Numbered from the stretch's first letter, positions 8,156 to 20,125 are shown. The stretch: 64,000 bases of DNA from Psychrosphaera aestuarii (GCF_017948405.1 NZ_CP072844.1:1240001-1304000), one strand, 5' to 3'. The notes: generated from the sequence alone by a model not told the origin. Translations and numbers: made by a program.

Positions 8156-9526
8156 ATGTCTTCTTCTCAAGATCTTCTCACTGGCCCAATAGCTCCAACA
8201 CTTACTAAAATGACAAAACAGGTTATGTACGGCATGATTATGCTGATGTCTTTTAACCTGGTGGATACGTTTTTTATCGGGTTATTAGGGACAGAACCGC
8301 TCGCTGCAATCAGTTTTACTTTTCCGGTTACTTTTACCATTATAAGTTTGGCCATTGGTTTAGGCATCGGCACATCGGCAATTGTCGCAAAAGCTAATGG
8401 TAGCGGTAATAAAGAAGAATCAAAAGAGGATGGTCAAGGCGCACTCATACTTTCGTTTTTACTAGTTATATTGTTAGCTATTGTTATGTATAACTTAACC
8501 GACATCATATTTTCAGCATTAGGTGCGTCACAAGAGTTAATGCCGTTAATCCATAGTTATATGGATGTATGGTATATCGGCTCGGTATTCCTCATGTTGC
8601 CAATGATAGGCAACGCAATTTTAAGAGCAAACGGCGATACTAAAACACCAAGCATATTAATGGGAGGAACAGGGTTAATAAATGCGATTCTGGATCCTAT
8701 TTTAATTTTTGGCTTAGGCCCGGTTCCTGCGTTTGGGATAATGGGAGCGGCAATAGCAAGTGTTGTTTCTTGGGGAGTCGGTCTATTAATTATTATTTAC
8801 ATATTAGCCGTCCGTAAAAGATTGATATCAACACAGCTCATTAATTTTAAAGAGCTAATTGCAATAGCAAAAAAGATTTTGAAAATTGGTTTGCCGGCAG
8901 CTGGGGCTAATATGTTAACGCCTATCGCAATGGCTGTGCTAACGGCAATAATTGCTAGTTATGGTACCGCAGCAGTAGCTGGTTTTGGAGTAGGTTCTCG
9001 TATAGAAAGTATTGCAAGTTTAGTTGTTCTTGCTCTGTCAATGACGTTACCTCCGTTTATTTCACAGAACTTTGGTGCGAATCAATGGCAACGGGTTTTT
9101 GATGCATATAAACAAACCACTAAATTTGTCATGATTTGGCAATTTATTGTTTACTTAGTACTTTGCTTAGCAGCAGGTTTAATTGCTTTTGCGTTTGGAA
9201 AAGATGATCCAGAAGTTATGTTTGTTATTAAACTTTTCATTTGGACTATGCCTATAGGATATGGTCTTCAGGGCATTATTATTCTGACTAATTCATCCTT
9301 TAATGCTCTCCACAAACCGATGTTAGCACTTGTACTATCTGTTGTAAGACTGTTTGTCTTCTTTGTTCCATTTGCTTATATAGGTTCACACTTTTATGGT
9401 TTACCTGGATTGTTTGTTGGGGGCGTAATAGGCAATGTATTTACCGCGCTGATCGCTTACCGTTGGTTTGTGCGTACCGTTGAGAGTTCAATAGAAAATG
9501 GCAAGATTAATTTGGAGCAGATATAG
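8156..9526 (+). CDS. MATE family efflux transporter
   Basis: A polytopic membrane protein of about 456 residues from the ATG at 8156 ([11 protein letters not shown]), with about twelve hydrophobic segments in two MatE halves. The N-terminal [14 protein letters not shown] and the later [13 protein letters not shown] are typical of NorM/DinF-like multidrug and toxin extrusion proteins, which use Na+ or H+ gradients to expel cationic or other compounds. ATG 8147 and GTG 8096 are possible earlier starts; none has a strong ribosome-binding site. The stop codon TAG overlaps the GTG start of uvrB by one base, so the two genes are probably co-transcribed and translationally coupled. Substrate unknown. 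Confidence 0.92.
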   Translation: MSSSQDLLTGPIAPTLTKMTKQVMYGMIMLMSFNLVDTFFIGLLGTEPLAAISFTFPVTFTIISLAIGLGIGTSAIVAKANGSGNKEESKEDGQGALILSFLLVILLAIVMYNLTDIIFSALGASQELMPLIHSYMDVWYIGSVFLMLPMIGNAILRANGDTKTPSILMGGTGLINAILDPILIFGLGPVPAFGIMGAAIASVVSWGVGLLIIIYILAVRKRLISTQLINFKELIAIAKKILKIGLPAAGANMLTPIAMAVLTAIIASYGTAAVAGFGVGSRIESIASLVVLALSMTLPPFISQNFGANQWQRVFDAYKQTTKFVMIWQFIVYLVLCLAAGLIAFAFGKDDPEVMFVIKLFIWTMPIGYGLQGIIILTNSSFNALHKPMLALVLSVVRLFVFFVPFAYIGSHFYGLPGLFVGGVIGNVFTALIAYRWFVRTVESSIENGKINLEQI

Positions 9527-11547
9527 TGGAAAAGTTAGAAAAGCCATTTACCTTAGTTAGTGATTACAAACCTAGTGGTGACCAGCCGGGTGCGATAAAG
9601 AAGTTAACCGAAGGTCTTAATGACGGTCTTGCCTATCAAACCTTGCTTGGTGCAACCGGTACAGGCAAGACGTTTACAATGGCTAACGTTATTCAAGAAG
9701 TCTCAAGGCCAACCTTAATTATGGCCCACAACAAAACACTCGCGGCGCAACTATATGGAGAGATGAAAGAGTTTTTCCCAAATAACGCCGTAGAATATTT
9801 TGTATCTTATTATGATTATTACCAACCAGAAGCCTATGTGGCGTCTACCGATACGTTTATAGAAAAAGATGCTTCGATAAACGAACATATAGAACAAATG
9901 CGACTGTCGGCTACAAAAGCGCTAATGGAACGTCGTGATGTTATTATTATTGCTTCCGTATCAGCTATTTATGGTTTAGGTGATCCAGAGTCTTACATGA
10001 AAATGCTTTTACATCTTCGTGAAGGCGACATGGTGGATCAACGTCAAATATTAAGGCGTCTTGCAGAGTTGCAATATAAGCGCAATGACGTTGACTTCCA
10101 GCGTGGCTGTTACCGTGTTCGAGGTGATGTGATTGATATTTATCCAGCGGATTCTGATAAGTTCGCCGTAAGGGTTGAGCTATTTGATGAAGAGATTGAA
10201 CGTATTACTGAGTTTGATCCGCTTACAGGTGCACTAGAGCGAAAAATCACTCGCGCTACTATTTTCCCTAAAACACACTATGTTACGCCTCGAGAGAAAA
10301 TTCTGAAGGCGATTGATCACATCAAAGATGAGCTTCGAGAGCGCAAAAAGCAGCTTAAGGACAATAATAAGTTAATTGAAGAGCAACGGATCAGTCAGAG
10401 AACATTGTTTGATATCGAAATGATGCAGGAGCTTGGTTATTGCTCGGGTATAGAGAACTATTCGAGATATTTATCAAATCGTGAGCCAGGCGCGCCACCA
10501 CCAACATTGATTGATTATTTTCCTGCCGACGGTTTGCTTATTATCGACGAATCACATGTTACTGTTTCTCAAATTGGTGCCATGTATAAAGGTGATAGGT
10601 CTAGAAAATCAAACTTGGTCGAATACGGCTTTCGTTTGCCATCAGCAATGGACAATAGACCACTTCGATTTGAGGAGTTTGAGCGTTTAGCGCCTCAGAC
10701 AATTTATATTTCAGCTACGCCAGGAAACCATGAGCTTGAACGCAGTGATGGAGAAATAGCTGAGCAAGTTATCCGTCCAACCGGGTTACTCGATCCAGAA
10801 ATAGAAGTTCGACCTATTGCAACTCAAGTTGATGATCTAATGTCAGAAATCCACAAGCGTGTTGCTGTCAACGAGAGGGTATTGGTCACGACACTAACAA
10901 AGCGTATGTCGGAAGATTTAACGGACTATTTGTCTGATCATGATATCAAAGTGAGGTATTTGCATAGTGATATTGACACGGTGGAGCGTATCGAAATTAT
11001 TCGCGACTTGAGAGCTGGTAAGTTTGATGTATTAGTCGGTATTAATTTATTACGGGAAGGCTTGGATATGCCTGAGGTCTCTTTAGTTGCGATTTTAGAT
11101 GCAGATAAAGAAGGCTTTTTGCGAAGTGACCGCTCACTTATTCAAACCATTGGCCGAGCGGCCCGAAACGTTAGAGGCAGAGCGATCTTGTATGGCGATC
11201 GTATTACTAAGTCAATGCGCAAAGCTATTGATGAAACGGAGCGTCGCAGGGCGATACAAGAAGCATACAATATTAAACATGGTATAACGCCGAAGGGAAT
11301 TTTCAAACGCATCGGCGATATTATGGATGTGGGTGATGCGACTAAGCCAAAAAATGCCGCACAAAGGATACTTGTTGCAGAAGGTTTAGCTGAATATCAG
11401 TTAAAAACACCAGTAGAAATTTCGAAAGAAATAAAAACGGTGGAAGCGCAGATGATGGCGGCTGCTAAGAACTTAGAATTTGAAAAAGCGGCAGAACTGA
11501 GAGATCAGGTTCAAAAGCTACAAGAACAGCTTATTAAAAACTCATAA
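9526..11547 (+). CDS. uvrB: UvrABC excision nuclease subunit B
   Basis: A 673-residue protein with the UvrB start [14 protein letters not shown], Walker A GATGTGKT (about 43-49), the helicase box IIDESHVT and motif [11 protein letters not shown]. The C-terminal UVR domain (about 635-670) binds UvrC. It verifies DNA damage delivered by UvrA and recruits UvrC for nucleotide excision repair in the cytoplasm. Start is a GTG sharing one base with the transporter stop codon. A terminator follows at 11577. Likely SOS-induced through the LexA-like box near 7977. Confidence 0.98.
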   Translation: MEKLEKPFTLVSDYKPSGDQPGAIKKLTEGLNDGLAYQTLLGATGTGKTFTMANVIQEVSRPTLIMAHNKTLAAQLYGEMKEFFPNNAVEYFVSYYDYYQPEAYVASTDTFIEKDASINEHIEQMRLSATKALMERRDVIIIASVSAIYGLGDPESYMKMLLHLREGDMVDQRQILRRLAELQYKRNDVDFQRGCYRVRGDVIDIYPADSDKFAVRVELFDEEIERITEFDPLTGALERKITRATIFPKTHYVTPREKILKAIDHIKDELRERKKQLKDNNKLIEEQRISQRTLFDIEMMQELGYCSGIENYSRYLSNREPGAPPPTLIDYFPADGLLIIDESHVTVSQIGAMYKGDRSRKSNLVEYGFRLPSAMDNRPLRFEEFERLAPQTIYISATPGNHELERSDGEIAEQVIRPTGLLDPEIEVRPIATQVDDLMSEIHKRVAVNERVLVTTLTKRMSEDLTDYLSDHDIKVRYLHSDIDTVERIEIIRDLRAGKFDVLVGINLLREGLDMPEVSLVAILDADKEGFLRSDRSLIQTIGRAARNVRGRAILYGDRITKSMRKAIDETERRRAIQEAYNIKHGITPKGIFKRIGDIMDVGDATKPKNAAQRILVAEGLAEYQLKTPVEISKEIKTVEAQMMAAAKNLEFEKAAELRDQVQKLQEQLIKNS

Positions 11548-11576
11548 TCTCCCAGCCAAAGCCGAAAACGTAGTAT

Positions 11577-11608
11577 AAAAAAGCCAGCTTTAAGCTGGCT
11601 TTTATTTT
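11577..11608. terminator. Bidirectional terminator between uvrB and the acyl-CoA synthetase gene
   Basis: A stem AAGCCAGCTT/AAGCTGGCTT (11581-11601) has an A-run on its left and a T-run on its right, so it can stop transcription from both converging genes. Confidence 0.88.
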
Positions 11609-11677
11609 ATAAAAGTATCGGTTACTTGAATTCCGGCATTTTATAACACAGACATTTAAGTTGAATGAGGAATCGAG

Positions 11678-13330
11678 CTAAAGCTCAGACTCCCATAAGA
11701 TAACTTGACCTTTTAACTCTTCGACACGAGATGCATACTTTTCGTGAAGTACGTGACGTTTGATTTTTAAAGTAGGGGTCAAAATGTCATTTTCTGGTGT
11801 CCATTGCTCTTCTACAACAACAATAGCGCCAACCTTTTCATGAGACTCCAAGTGAGCATTTACAGACGTTAAGGTCTCTTTTAACGAACGTTCTACTTGT
11901 GCTCTAGGCATTGCCATTGCACCTTCAGAAAGTTGCACAAGAGTCACCGGAGCGGCCATACCAGCACCGACTACACATAGCAGTTCAATGTAAGGGTCTT
12001 GTGCAAGACGCTTCTCGATTGGCACAGGTTGAACAAACTTACCTTTGGCTGTTTTAAAGTTATCCTTTACTCGACCTATTAGACGAACGGCACCATTGTC
12101 TTCAATCTTGGCTAAATCGCCCGTTTTGAAGAATCCATCTTCGTCAAATGCGTCTTTAGTCGCTTCAGGGTTTTTATAATAACCATCGAACAAGCCTCCA
12201 CTTTTGAATAAAAGCTCATCATTGTCAGCAATTTTTATTTCGCATCCCTCTAATACAGGACCTATTGTGCCGATCATATCTTGATTGAATGGGAAGTTAC
12301 CAATAGCGTAGATACAATTTTCCGTCATGCCCCATGCTTCGCAAATATTGATATCAATTTTTTGATACCACTCAATTAGGGCAGGGGAGATAGGTGCCGA
12401 ACCTGAAGCAGCAATTTTTGCATGTTCAAGCCCTAAGCCTTTTTGAATTTTCGTTTTAATTAATCCTGATACGATAGGAACTTTTAACAAAAACTCTAAT
12501 TTTTTATGGCCAATCTTATCGATGATATTTTTTTGAAACAGGCTCCACAAACGAGGAACAGAGAAGAAAATAGTCGGTTTTGCATAGTTTAAATCTGCAA
12601 CAAAATGCTCAAGTGACTCAGTAAAGTAAATTGTCATATTACAGTGATATGCTGCGCCTTCTACTAGGCAACGTTCTGTAATATGCGCCAAAGGTAGATA
12701 GGACAAAAAGCGAGCTTTTTGATCAAATCCAAGTACATTCACAATTTTAGTGTTCGCCCAGTTATAAGCTCTATAGCTAATCATTGCGCCTTTTGGATTA
12801 CCAGTACTACCAGATGTGTATATGATCGACATAAGATCATTCATCTCAGGTAAAAATTCTTCTATTGGTGCGCCAAGCGATTGGAGTTGTTGCCAATCAT
12901 ATTGAACAGGAATGGTTTGATAGCTCATCCCTAAACGAATGATATTTCCGCTAACACCTTTATCAGCCAACTCTTCTTTATCTAGCTTGCCAACAAAAAC
13001 CGCTTTAGCTTCAGAGTGATTCAATACATATTGAATAGTATCTGCGTTTGCTGAAGGATAAATAGGAACACTGACCATACCTGCACGCATGATGGCTAAA
13101 TCGGTAATAAACCATTCGGCACAGTTTTTGGCAAGAATAGCCACTTTATCACCTTTAACTAAACCTAAGTGATGAAGACTCGCTGCAATTCCTTCAACTT
13201 GTTGTTTAATTTGAGCCCAATTATGAGTTTCAATTTGACGATTTTTTGGCTGATGTAAAAATACTTTCTCTGGCGTTTCTGAAGCCCAATGATTTAACCA
13301 GTGAACCGGACTGAATAAAGAGGTGTCCAT
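11678..13330 (-). CDS. AMP-binding acyl-CoA synthetase (long-chain fatty acid-CoA ligase type)
   Basis: A 550-residue adenylate-forming enzyme. The P-loop motif YTSGSTGNPKG is at about 171-181, the middle motif EAWGMTENC and the hinge TGDLAKIEDNGAVRLIGRVKDNFKTAKGK are present, and the C-terminal domain is short. The SYLPLAHITERCL segment is typical of FadD15/AMP-forming long-chain ligases. Such enzymes activate fatty acids with ATP and CoA at the inner membrane face. The gene stands alone between two terminators. The exact chain length preference cannot be read from sequence, so no gene symbol is given. Confidence 0.9.
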   Translation of the reverse strand: MDTSLFSPVHWLNHWASETPEKVFLHQPKNRQIETHNWAQIKQQVEGIAASLHHLGLVKGDKVAILAKNCAEWFITDLAIMRAGMVSVPIYPSANADTIQYVLNHSEAKAVFVGKLDKEELADKGVSGNIIRLGMSYQTIPVQYDWQQLQSLGAPIEEFLPEMNDLMSIIYTSGSTGNPKGAMISYRAYNWANTKIVNVLGFDQKARFLSYLPLAHITERCLVEGAAYHCNMTIYFTESLEHFVADLNYAKPTIFFSVPRLWSLFQKNIIDKIGHKKLEFLLKVPIVSGLIKTKIQKGLGLEHAKIAASGSAPISPALIEWYQKIDINICEAWGMTENCIYAIGNFPFNQDMIGTIGPVLEGCEIKIADNDELLFKSGGLFDGYYKNPEATKDAFDEDGFFKTGDLAKIEDNGAVRLIGRVKDNFKTAKGKFVQPVPIEKRLAQDPYIELLCVVGAGMAAPVTLVQLSEGAMAMPRAQVERSLKETLTSVNAHLESHEKVGAIVVVEEQWTPENDILTPTLKIKRHVLHEKYASRVEELKGQVILWESEL

Positions 13331-13531
13331 AATTGATTCCTTCTGCTGATATTTCTTATTTTTATTATTGTTAACTTAGCTAATAACCGAACTGATAACC
13401 GAGTTATTAATTCAGCGTTTGTATAATTAGTGAATTTTTATGACTTTATTATGTATAAAATTACATTGATTAGCCAACTTAAATGTTGCGAATTGCATGA
13501 ATAAAAAACATAAATGTAAATAAGTGACGAT

Positions 13532-13559
13532 AAAAAAAGCCAATCGTAAGGATTGGCTT
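13532..13559 (-). terminator. Rho-independent terminator after metG
   Basis: On the minus strand the stem AAGCCAATC/GATTGGCTT with a 5-base loop (13559-13537) runs into seven T residues. It begins about 40 bp past the metG stop codon. The remaining sequence up to 13331 is AT-rich, with no feature recognised. Confidence 0.88.
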
Positions 13560-13599
13560 AAGTATTTTTACCGCATAAATTAGATCTGAGTAACGCGAA

Positions 13600-15678
13600 T
13601 TACATCACTCTCATACCTGGCTGCGCGCCGTCATGTGGTTCTAAAATCCAAAGGTTTTTACCGCCAGGTCCAGCAGCTAGAATCATTCCTTCAGACATTC
13701 CAAAACGCATTTTTCTTGGTTTTAAGTTTACTACAACAACGGTAAGCTTACCGATTAAGTCTTCAGGAGCATAAGCCGCTTTTATTCCTGAGAATATTTG
13801 ACGCGTCTCACCAGCTCCAATATCCAGTTGAAATTTAAGTAGCTTTTCAGCGCCTTCAACATGTTCTGCAGAAACAATTTTTGCAATGCGCATATCGACT
13901 TTAGCGAAATCGTCAAACTCAATCTCATCGGCAATAGCTTCAATTGGAGTTTCGGCCATATCATCTTTATTAATTTTAGATGCTTTTTCAGATTTGCCAT
14001 TCGCATTGTTACTCGGTTTAGTAGCCACTAAATTTTCTTTAGAGTCTTCTACCATTTTCTCTACTTTATCCATATCTACACGTTGCATTAGTGCTTTAAA
14101 CTTATTGATTTCATGTCCTGTAAGCGGCTGATCAATTGCATCAAAGCTAAGTGAGTCATTTAAAAACAACTCCACTTCTTTTGCCATTGCAGGCAACACA
14201 GGCTTTAAATAAGCCATCAGAATACGGAATAGATTAATACCCATTGAGCATACGTCATGAGTTTGTTGCTGTAATGCATCGTCTTTTACAGAAACCCAAG
14301 GCGCTTTGTCATCAATGTATTTATTTGCTAGGTCAGCTAATGCCATGATTTCACGGATGGCTTTTGCAAATTCGCGATTCTCAAATAGCTCAATAATTGC
14401 AGGCTTAGCCGTTTGAAACTTTGCTAATAATTCAGGGTTATCAATGTTATCCGATAACTTGCCATCGAAACGCTTTTTAATAAAACCGGCACATCTGCTG
14501 GCAATGTTAACTACTTTACCAATTAAGTCGCTATTGACCTTTTGACTAAAGTCTTCAAGATTTAAATCTAGGTCGGTAATACCGCTGTTTAGTTTTGAGG
14601 CGAAGTAATAACGAAGGTATTCTGGGTTTAAATGCTCTAGATACGTGCGAGCTTTAATGAACGTACCACGAGACTTAGACATCTTTTCACCGTTCACAGT
14701 GACAAAACCGTGTGCAAAGACATTCGTTGGTTTACGCAGATTCGCGCCTTCTAACATCGCTGGCCAAAATAGGCTGTGGAAGTAAATGATATCTTTACCA
14801 ATAAAGTGATATAGCTCAGTGTCACTTCCTTCATTCCAAAACTCATCAAAGTTCACATTAGAGTTAGCGTTGTCACAATAGTTTTTGAAACTAGCCATGT
14901 AACCAATAGGCGCATCTAGCCATACGTAAAAGTATTTACCAGGAGCATTTGGAATTTCAAACCCAAAATAAGGAGCATCACGACTAATATCCCATTGCTG
15001 TAAGCCTTGCTCAAACCATTCTTCCAATTTATTGGCCATTTCAGTTTGAATACTGCCTGAGTGCAACCACTCTTTTAACATTGGCTCGAATTTAGGCAAA
15101 TCAAAAAAGTAATGTTCTGAGTCTTTTAATACTGGAGTCGCGCCTGAAATAACCGACTTAGGTTCTTTTAAATCAACTGGGCTATAAGTCGCGCCACATT
15201 TATCGCAGCTATCGCCATTTTGATCTAACGCTCCACACTTAGGACAAGTACCAGTAACAAAGCGATCTGGCAAAAACATATTTTTTTCAGGATCAAATAA
15301 CTGACTAATTGACCGCTTAGCTATATAACCTGCATCATTTAAACGATTATAAATCATGGCAGATAGTTCACGATTCTCTTCGCTATGCGTGCTGTGATAG
15401 TTTTCAAATTCGATATGAAAATCAGCAAAGTCTATGATGCGTTCTTCTCTAACCGCTGCCACCATTTCTTCTGGGCTAATCCCTTGCTGCTGAGCTTTAA
15501 GCATGATTGGTGTTCCATGCGCATCGTCGGCACAAACGTAATAACATTCGTTACCTTGTGCTTTTTGGAAACGAACCCAAATATCTGTCTGGATATACTC
15601 CATTAGATGGCCTAAATGCAACGACCCATTCGCGTATGGAAGGGCGCTAGTAACAAGAATTTTGCGGGGTGCTGTCAT
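13600..15678 (-). CDS. metG: Methionyl-tRNA synthetase
   Basis: A 692-residue class I synthetase. HLGH (about 21-24) and KMSKS (332-336) form the ATP site, and a zinc knuckle has Cys at about 145, 148, 158 and 161. The C-terminal 100 residues form a tRNA-binding OB-fold ([23 protein letters not shown] region) joined by a charged linker at about 545-580. It charges tRNA-Met. It is divergent from mrp, with 111 bp between the starts, the same pairing found in E. coli. Confidence 0.98.
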   Translation of the reverse strand: MTAPRKILVTSALPYANGSLHLGHLMEYIQTDIWVRFQKAQGNECYYVCADDAHGTPIMLKAQQQGISPEEMVAAVREERIIDFADFHIEFENYHSTHSEENRELSAMIYNRLNDAGYIAKRSISQLFDPEKNMFLPDRFVTGTCPKCGALDQNGDSCDKCGATYSPVDLKEPKSVISGATPVLKDSEHYFFDLPKFEPMLKEWLHSGSIQTEMANKLEEWFEQGLQQWDISRDAPYFGFEIPNAPGKYFYVWLDAPIGYMASFKNYCDNANSNVNFDEFWNEGSDTELYHFIGKDIIYFHSLFWPAMLEGANLRKPTNVFAHGFVTVNGEKMSKSRGTFIKARTYLEHLNPEYLRYYFASKLNSGITDLDLNLEDFSQKVNSDLIGKVVNIASRCAGFIKKRFDGKLSDNIDNPELLAKFQTAKPAIIELFENREFAKAIREIMALADLANKYIDDKAPWVSVKDDALQQQTHDVCSMGINLFRILMAYLKPVLPAMAKEVELFLNDSLSFDAIDQPLTGHEINKFKALMQRVDMDKVEKMVEDSKENLVATKPSNNANGKSEKASKINKDDMAETPIEAIADEIEFDDFAKVDMRIAKIVSAEHVEGAEKLLKFQLDIGAGETRQIFSGIKAAYAPEDLIGKLTVVVVNLKPRKMRFGMSEGMILAAGPGGKNLWILEPHDGAQPGMRVM

Positions 15679-15789
15679 ATCTCAAGAAACCTTTATTAGA
15701 ATCGATAGTAAAACACTACTATTTAAGGTCGTGATGTTACATAATTTGCAACAAATATGCACCATCCTAAATGTTGATAGGTCGATTAA

Positions 15790-16902
15790 ATGAAGTTTTC
15801 TAATTGGTTCGGTAAAAAGCCGGACCAGAGCAGTCTAAAAAATAGCAAAAAAGAGCCACAAGTCGCCTTTACGATACAAGAATTAAAACAGCAACTTTTT
15901 AACGGCTTGAAGAACATTTCAACAACACATTTTCCGACAGGGGTGTTTGGCCAAGTAAGTATTCAGATTAGTAAAAATGAGAATAATGATCACGAGGCTA
16001 TTATTAGTTTGCCGTTTCATACTCATGCAGTAGATCAAGAACTTCGTGACGCAGTGTTAAATACACTCTCTTGTCCAGTTGAAATAACCTTTGATTATCA
16101 ACCAAGTCAGCCGCCAGCCTCATTACCCAAGCAGGCTAAATTAGTGATAGCCGTGGCGTCGGGTAAAGGTGGAGTAGGAAAAAGTACCGTTACTGCCAAT
16201 TTAGCAGCTGCCGCGGCGCAGTTAGGTCATAAAGTTGGCGTAATTGATGCGGACATTTACGGACCATCAATGCCTATGATGTTTGGGTTACAAGGTCGCA
16301 ACATTACTAGCCGTGACGAAAAAACAATGGAGCCGTTTTATCAATATGATGTGGCATTAAATTCAATTGGTTTTTTAGTACCTGAAGATAAAGCAACAAT
16401 TTGGCGTGGACCAATGGCATCCAGAGCGCTTATGCAGTTAATAAATGAAACCAATTGGCCAGAACTAGATATTTTGTTTGTTGATATGCCACCGGGCACG
16501 GGAGACATACAATTGACTCTATCTGAACAAATTAAATGTCATGCGGCGGTAATTGTTACAACGCCACAGAATGTAGCCTTGGCAGATGCCGAAAAGGGCA
16601 TTCAAATGTTTCAAAAGGTTAACACTCCGGTATTAGGTATCATAGAGAATATGAGTCAATTTATATGTTCAAATTGCGGTGTATCTCATCATTTATTTGG
16701 CGAGGGTGGAGGTGTGCGTTGTGCCACAAAACATGATGTTCCTTTGTTAGCTCAGTTAAGCTTAAATACAGAAACAAGAGAATATGGCGACTTAGGGTTA
16801 CCTTTTTCTCTAAAAGATAAAAACTTTGAGTATCAGAAATTGGCATTTTCTCTTATTATGCATATGTCAAAACAGACACAACAGCTTATTCCTACAATTT
16901 AA
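15790..16902 (+). CDS. mrp: Iron-sulfur cluster carrier protein Mrp/ApbC
   Basis: A 370-residue P-loop ATPase of the Mrp/NBP35 family. A short DUF59-like N-terminal region (about 28-105) precedes the deviant Walker A GKGGVGKS (125-132). VDMPPGTGD at about 231-239 and the CxxC pair Cys293/Cys296 are the conserved scaffold residues. It binds and transfers Fe-S clusters to apo-proteins. dcd follows 18 bp downstream and is probably co-transcribed. Confidence 0.95.
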   Translation: MKFSNWFGKKPDQSSLKNSKKEPQVAFTIQELKQQLFNGLKNISTTHFPTGVFGQVSIQISKNENNDHEAIISLPFHTHAVDQELRDAVLNTLSCPVEITFDYQPSQPPASLPKQAKLVIAVASGKGGVGKSTVTANLAAAAAQLGHKVGVIDADIYGPSMPMMFGLQGRNITSRDEKTMEPFYQYDVALNSIGFLVPEDKATIWRGPMASRALMQLINETNWPELDILFVDMPPGTGDIQLTLSEQIKCHAAVIVTTPQNVALADAEKGIQMFQKVNTPVLGIIENMSQFICSNCGVSHHLFGEGGGVRCATKHDVPLLAQLSLNTETREYGDLGLPFSLKDKNFEYQKLAFSLIMHMSKQTQQLIPTI

Positions 16903-16920
16903 TTAAAAACGGACTCAATC

Positions 16921-17511
16921 ATGCGCCTTTGCGACACCGATATTATTGCTAAACTTGACCAAGGTGATATCACTATTTTACCTCGCCCATCTAATGAGTT
17001 TATTTCTGGCATTACCGTCGATTTAACACTGGGGAATAAGTTTCGAGTATTTCAAGATCATCAAGCTCCTTTCATTGATTTAAGTGGTCCAAAAGAAGAG
17101 ACTCAACGAGCACTTGAATCGGTTATGGGTGATGAGATTGTTTTAAATCCAGAGCAAGCGTTTTTTCTTCATCCTGGTGAATTAGCATTGGCAATTACAC
17201 ATGAGTCGATAACTTTACCAAATGACTTAGTTGGCTGGCTGGACGGACGTTCATCTTTGGCTAGACTTGGTCTTATGGTTCATGTAACGGCTCATCGAAT
17301 TGACCCGGGTTGGTCAGGCAATATTGTCCTCGAATTTTATAATTCAGGTAAACTCCCGTTAGCGTTAAAACCACATATGAAAATTGGCGCATTAAGCTTT
17401 GAGACAATGACTGGCCCAGCAGCAAGACCATATACGTCGCGTGCTGATGCCAAGTATAAAAACCAAGATGGCGCTGATGGCAGTCGAATTAACCATGATA
17501 CTCAAGATTAA
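16921..17511 (+). CDS. dcd: dCTP deaminase
   Basis: A 196-residue trimeric deaminase, close to the 193 residues of the E. coli enzyme. The motif [10 protein letters not shown] (about 109-118), [14 protein letters not shown] and catalytic Glu138 in IVLEFYNSG are all present. It converts dCTP to dUTP, the main route to dTMP in gammaproteobacteria. It follows mrp closely; the next gene starts 43 bp downstream and may share the transcript. Confidence 0.97.
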   Translation: MRLCDTDIIAKLDQGDITILPRPSNEFISGITVDLTLGNKFRVFQDHQAPFIDLSGPKEETQRALESVMGDEIVLNPEQAFFLHPGELALAITHESITLPNDLVGWLDGRSSLARLGLMVHVTAHRIDPGWSGNIVLEFYNSGKLPLALKPHMKIGALSFETMTGPAARPYTSRADAKYKNQDGADGSRINHDTQD

Positions 17512-17554
17512 TACTTACGATGTTAATAGCTAAATAAAGACCGGAGTTTGCTAG

Positions 17555-20107
17555 GTGCCTTATACTAAGCCAAGTTATATGGTAGTGATATTGTCGTGGC
17601 TGATGTTGTTAGTCGCGACATTAATTTACGCGATTTACTATTCTCCAGATAAGCACGATACCGGCATATACGACTTTTTTGATGTTTATTATTTAGATGA
17701 TTCAGCAAATCCGTTGAATATTAACCAAGTTAAAAACCTACCAGACAGTCTATTTGAATCTGAAAAATTAAAAGTGCATTCACCGGATTCATTAGATTTC
17801 GCCTTGTGGTACAGAATCAAAACCAACATTAAAACTGGCTACGAAGAGCCAATTAGTATAAGTCTAGATAACCCGACGTTAGATACCATTCATTTTTATG
17901 TTTTGTACAAGGGGGAGGTTGGCTTTGAAAAAGTATTAGGTGATCAACATCCAACCCAATACGCAATAGATCATGTCTCTCCGAAGGTTACCTTGTTTGG
18001 TGGGTTATCTACCGAAACCGAAATTTACATCAGAATTAAATCTAAGGGCTCACCCGCTACGCCTGTATTGATTGAGTCAGTGACAAGCTCACAGTTTCGC
18101 AGTAGCTCTCAACTTGTTTTATTAGGTGCGTTATTTGGCATCGGTTTGATCATGATTATTTATAATTATTTTATGTACCGAGGAGTAGGTGAACGCTCGT
18201 TTCTTGATTACATTTGGTATGTGGCGACGACAGTCTTAGCGATATCAATGATTAATGGTTTTACTTTTTTAATTTTGCCTGAAGATATTGCTATTTGGGC
18301 GAATAAAAACTTAATAGTTTCAGTTCATTTTTTATCGGCCGCCTTTGCCATTCGTTTTGGGATCAAATTTTTAAGATTTGAAACGATAAGACCTCTGTTT
18401 GCAAAAGTAGCTTTAGCCTACTCAAACGTTATCCTTTTGCTAGCGGTAGTTGCTATATTTTTTGATGAAAGCGCTATGTTACCTTTATACATAGTCGTAC
18501 TGGCTTTGATTTATGTCCCAGCAGTAGCAGTTATCGCTATGGTTTTTTCAACACGATTAGTCTGGGTTCAATATTATCTGGCCTCTTGGGTACCGCTATT
18601 GGCCGGTGCGATGCTCACTATTGCGGCCTTCAATGGTGTTGTAAATTACAACTTTCTCACCAGAAATGGCTCTCTCATTGGTGTTGTCGCTGAAATATGC
18701 ATAATGGCGATTGCGTTATTAGATAGATTTAGAGCAAACCAAATTGACCGTGAGTATAGAATTAATCATGATTTAGCTACAGGTTTGCCGAATCAAGTGT
18801 TACTTGAAACCGCCATCAAAAAAGTTGGCCAAAGTCGGAAACCTATGTCGCTAATGGTATTTGACATTCCGCAAGCGAAAGATCTCATCCCGTCACTTGG
18901 TATAGAAACCGCGAATGTGTTTTTTAATCAATTGTTTAATAACATCGAAATGTATGCTGCAACAATGCGGGGAACATTTGCGTTTGCTAAAGACAGTAAT
19001 GACAAACGCTATCATATTGTTCGTATTGATGAATCACGTTTTGCGGTTATGTTTGTTGGTGAATTTGACGAACAAGAGTTAGCACAAAATGTTACCGCGA
19101 TTCAGGAAGCCGTGGCTATTATTGTAAATCTTAATGGCGTGACAATGTCGGTAAGCAGTATCGCTGGTATCGCATGTTATCCAAAAGATGTGGCTGAGCC
19201 TGAAGGGCTACTAAGCACAGCGATTCAAGCGCTTATAGCAGGAAGAAAATCGGATAAGAAGTGGGCTCGTTTTGATGAGCAAAGAAATATTGATGTTCAG
19301 CAAAGGTTTAGGCTAGCTGCAGATCTACAAAAAGCGATAGAGCAGGATGACCTTGAGTTATACCATCAACCTCAAATCGACATGGTCCACAACAGAGTTT
19401 ACGGCAGTGAGTTATTATTACGTTGGCAACATCCTGTTGAAGGATTCATTAACCCTGCTCTTGTAATTGAAATAGCTGAAGAAACTGGCGTCATTCATCA
19501 ATTAACAGAATGGGTTATTGAAAGAGGGTTAGAACAACACGCTAAATTATGTAAGCTAGGGCTTGGCACAAATACTTCAATTAATATATCCGGAAAAGAT
19601 TTTAATGATAATGGCTTAGTCGCGCATATCCTGACTACTAGTGCTCGGCTAGAAATTGACAATAACACAGTAACGTTTGAGGTGACTGAGTCAGCAACCG
19701 CAGATGATCCAGAACAAGCGAAAGAAGTATTAACGGAGCTTTATAATCAAGGTTTTAAGATTGCGATTGATGATTTTGGTACTGGATATTCAAGTCTCGA
19801 TTATTTGAGCCAGTTACCATTCCATGAACTAAAAATCGACCGTTGTTTTATGGATATTGACATCTCTGAACGTAACAGGACGATTACTGAAGTTACTCTG
19901 TCATTAGCCAAGCGACTGGGTGTTAATGCGGTAGCGGAAGGGATAGAAAATGAACGTGTTGCTGAACTGTTGAAGTCGTTTGGTTGCCCAGTAGGGCAAG
20001 GATACCTATATTCAAAACCAAAACCATTTATTGAACACATGCGTTGGATGCAAGAAATTTATAAAGTTAATCGTGACTTAGTGTTGGATAAACCATCAGT
20101 TGAGTAA
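17555..20107 (+). CDS. 7TM-DISM sensor with degenerate GGDEF and probably active EAL phosphodiesterase domain
   Basis: Start is a GTG with GGAG 8 bases upstream. The 850-residue protein has one N-terminal helix (about 9-29), a periplasmic DISMED2-like domain (about 40-175), seven membrane helices (about 185-395), a GGDEF domain whose signature reads DESRF (492-496), and an EAL domain (about 585-835). The EAL triplet is ELL (619-621), and the metal and catalytic residues look intact: Asn677, Glu709, Asp739/Asp740, Lys760 and Glu796. It should therefore degrade cyclic-di-GMP in response to an extracytoplasmic ligand, possibly a carbohydrate-like one as for other DISM receptors. Ligand unknown. 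Confidence 0.88.
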   Translation: MPYTKPSYMVVILSWLMLLVATLIYAIYYSPDKHDTGIYDFFDVYYLDDSANPLNINQVKNLPDSLFESEKLKVHSPDSLDFALWYRIKTNIKTGYEEPISISLDNPTLDTIHFYVLYKGEVGFEKVLGDQHPTQYAIDHVSPKVTLFGGLSTETEIYIRIKSKGSPATPVLIESVTSSQFRSSSQLVLLGALFGIGLIMIIYNYFMYRGVGERSFLDYIWYVATTVLAISMINGFTFLILPEDIAIWANKNLIVSVHFLSAAFAIRFGIKFLRFETIRPLFAKVALAYSNVILLLAVVAIFFDESAMLPLYIVVLALIYVPAVAVIAMVFSTRLVWVQYYLASWVPLLAGAMLTIAAFNGVVNYNFLTRNGSLIGVVAEICIMAIALLDRFRANQIDREYRINHDLATGLPNQVLLETAIKKVGQSRKPMSLMVFDIPQAKDLIPSLGIETANVFFNQLFNNIEMYAATMRGTFAFAKDSNDKRYHIVRIDESRFAVMFVGEFDEQELAQNVTAIQEAVAIIVNLNGVTMSVSSIAGIACYPKDVAEPEGLLSTAIQALIAGRKSDKKWARFDEQRNIDVQQRFRLAADLQKAIEQDDLELYHQPQIDMVHNRVYGSELLLRWQHPVEGFINPALVIEIAEETGVIHQLTEWVIERGLEQHAKLCKLGLGTNTSINISGKDFNDNGLVAHILTTSARLEIDNNTVTFEVTESATADDPEQAKEVLTELYNQGFKIAIDDFGTGYSSLDYLSQLPFHELKIDRCFMDIDISERNRTITEVTLSLAKRLGVNAVAEGIENERVAELLKSFGCPVGQGYLYSKPKPFIEHMRWMQEIYKVNRDLVLDKPSVE

Positions 20108-20125
20108 ACAATATAAATAATAATC

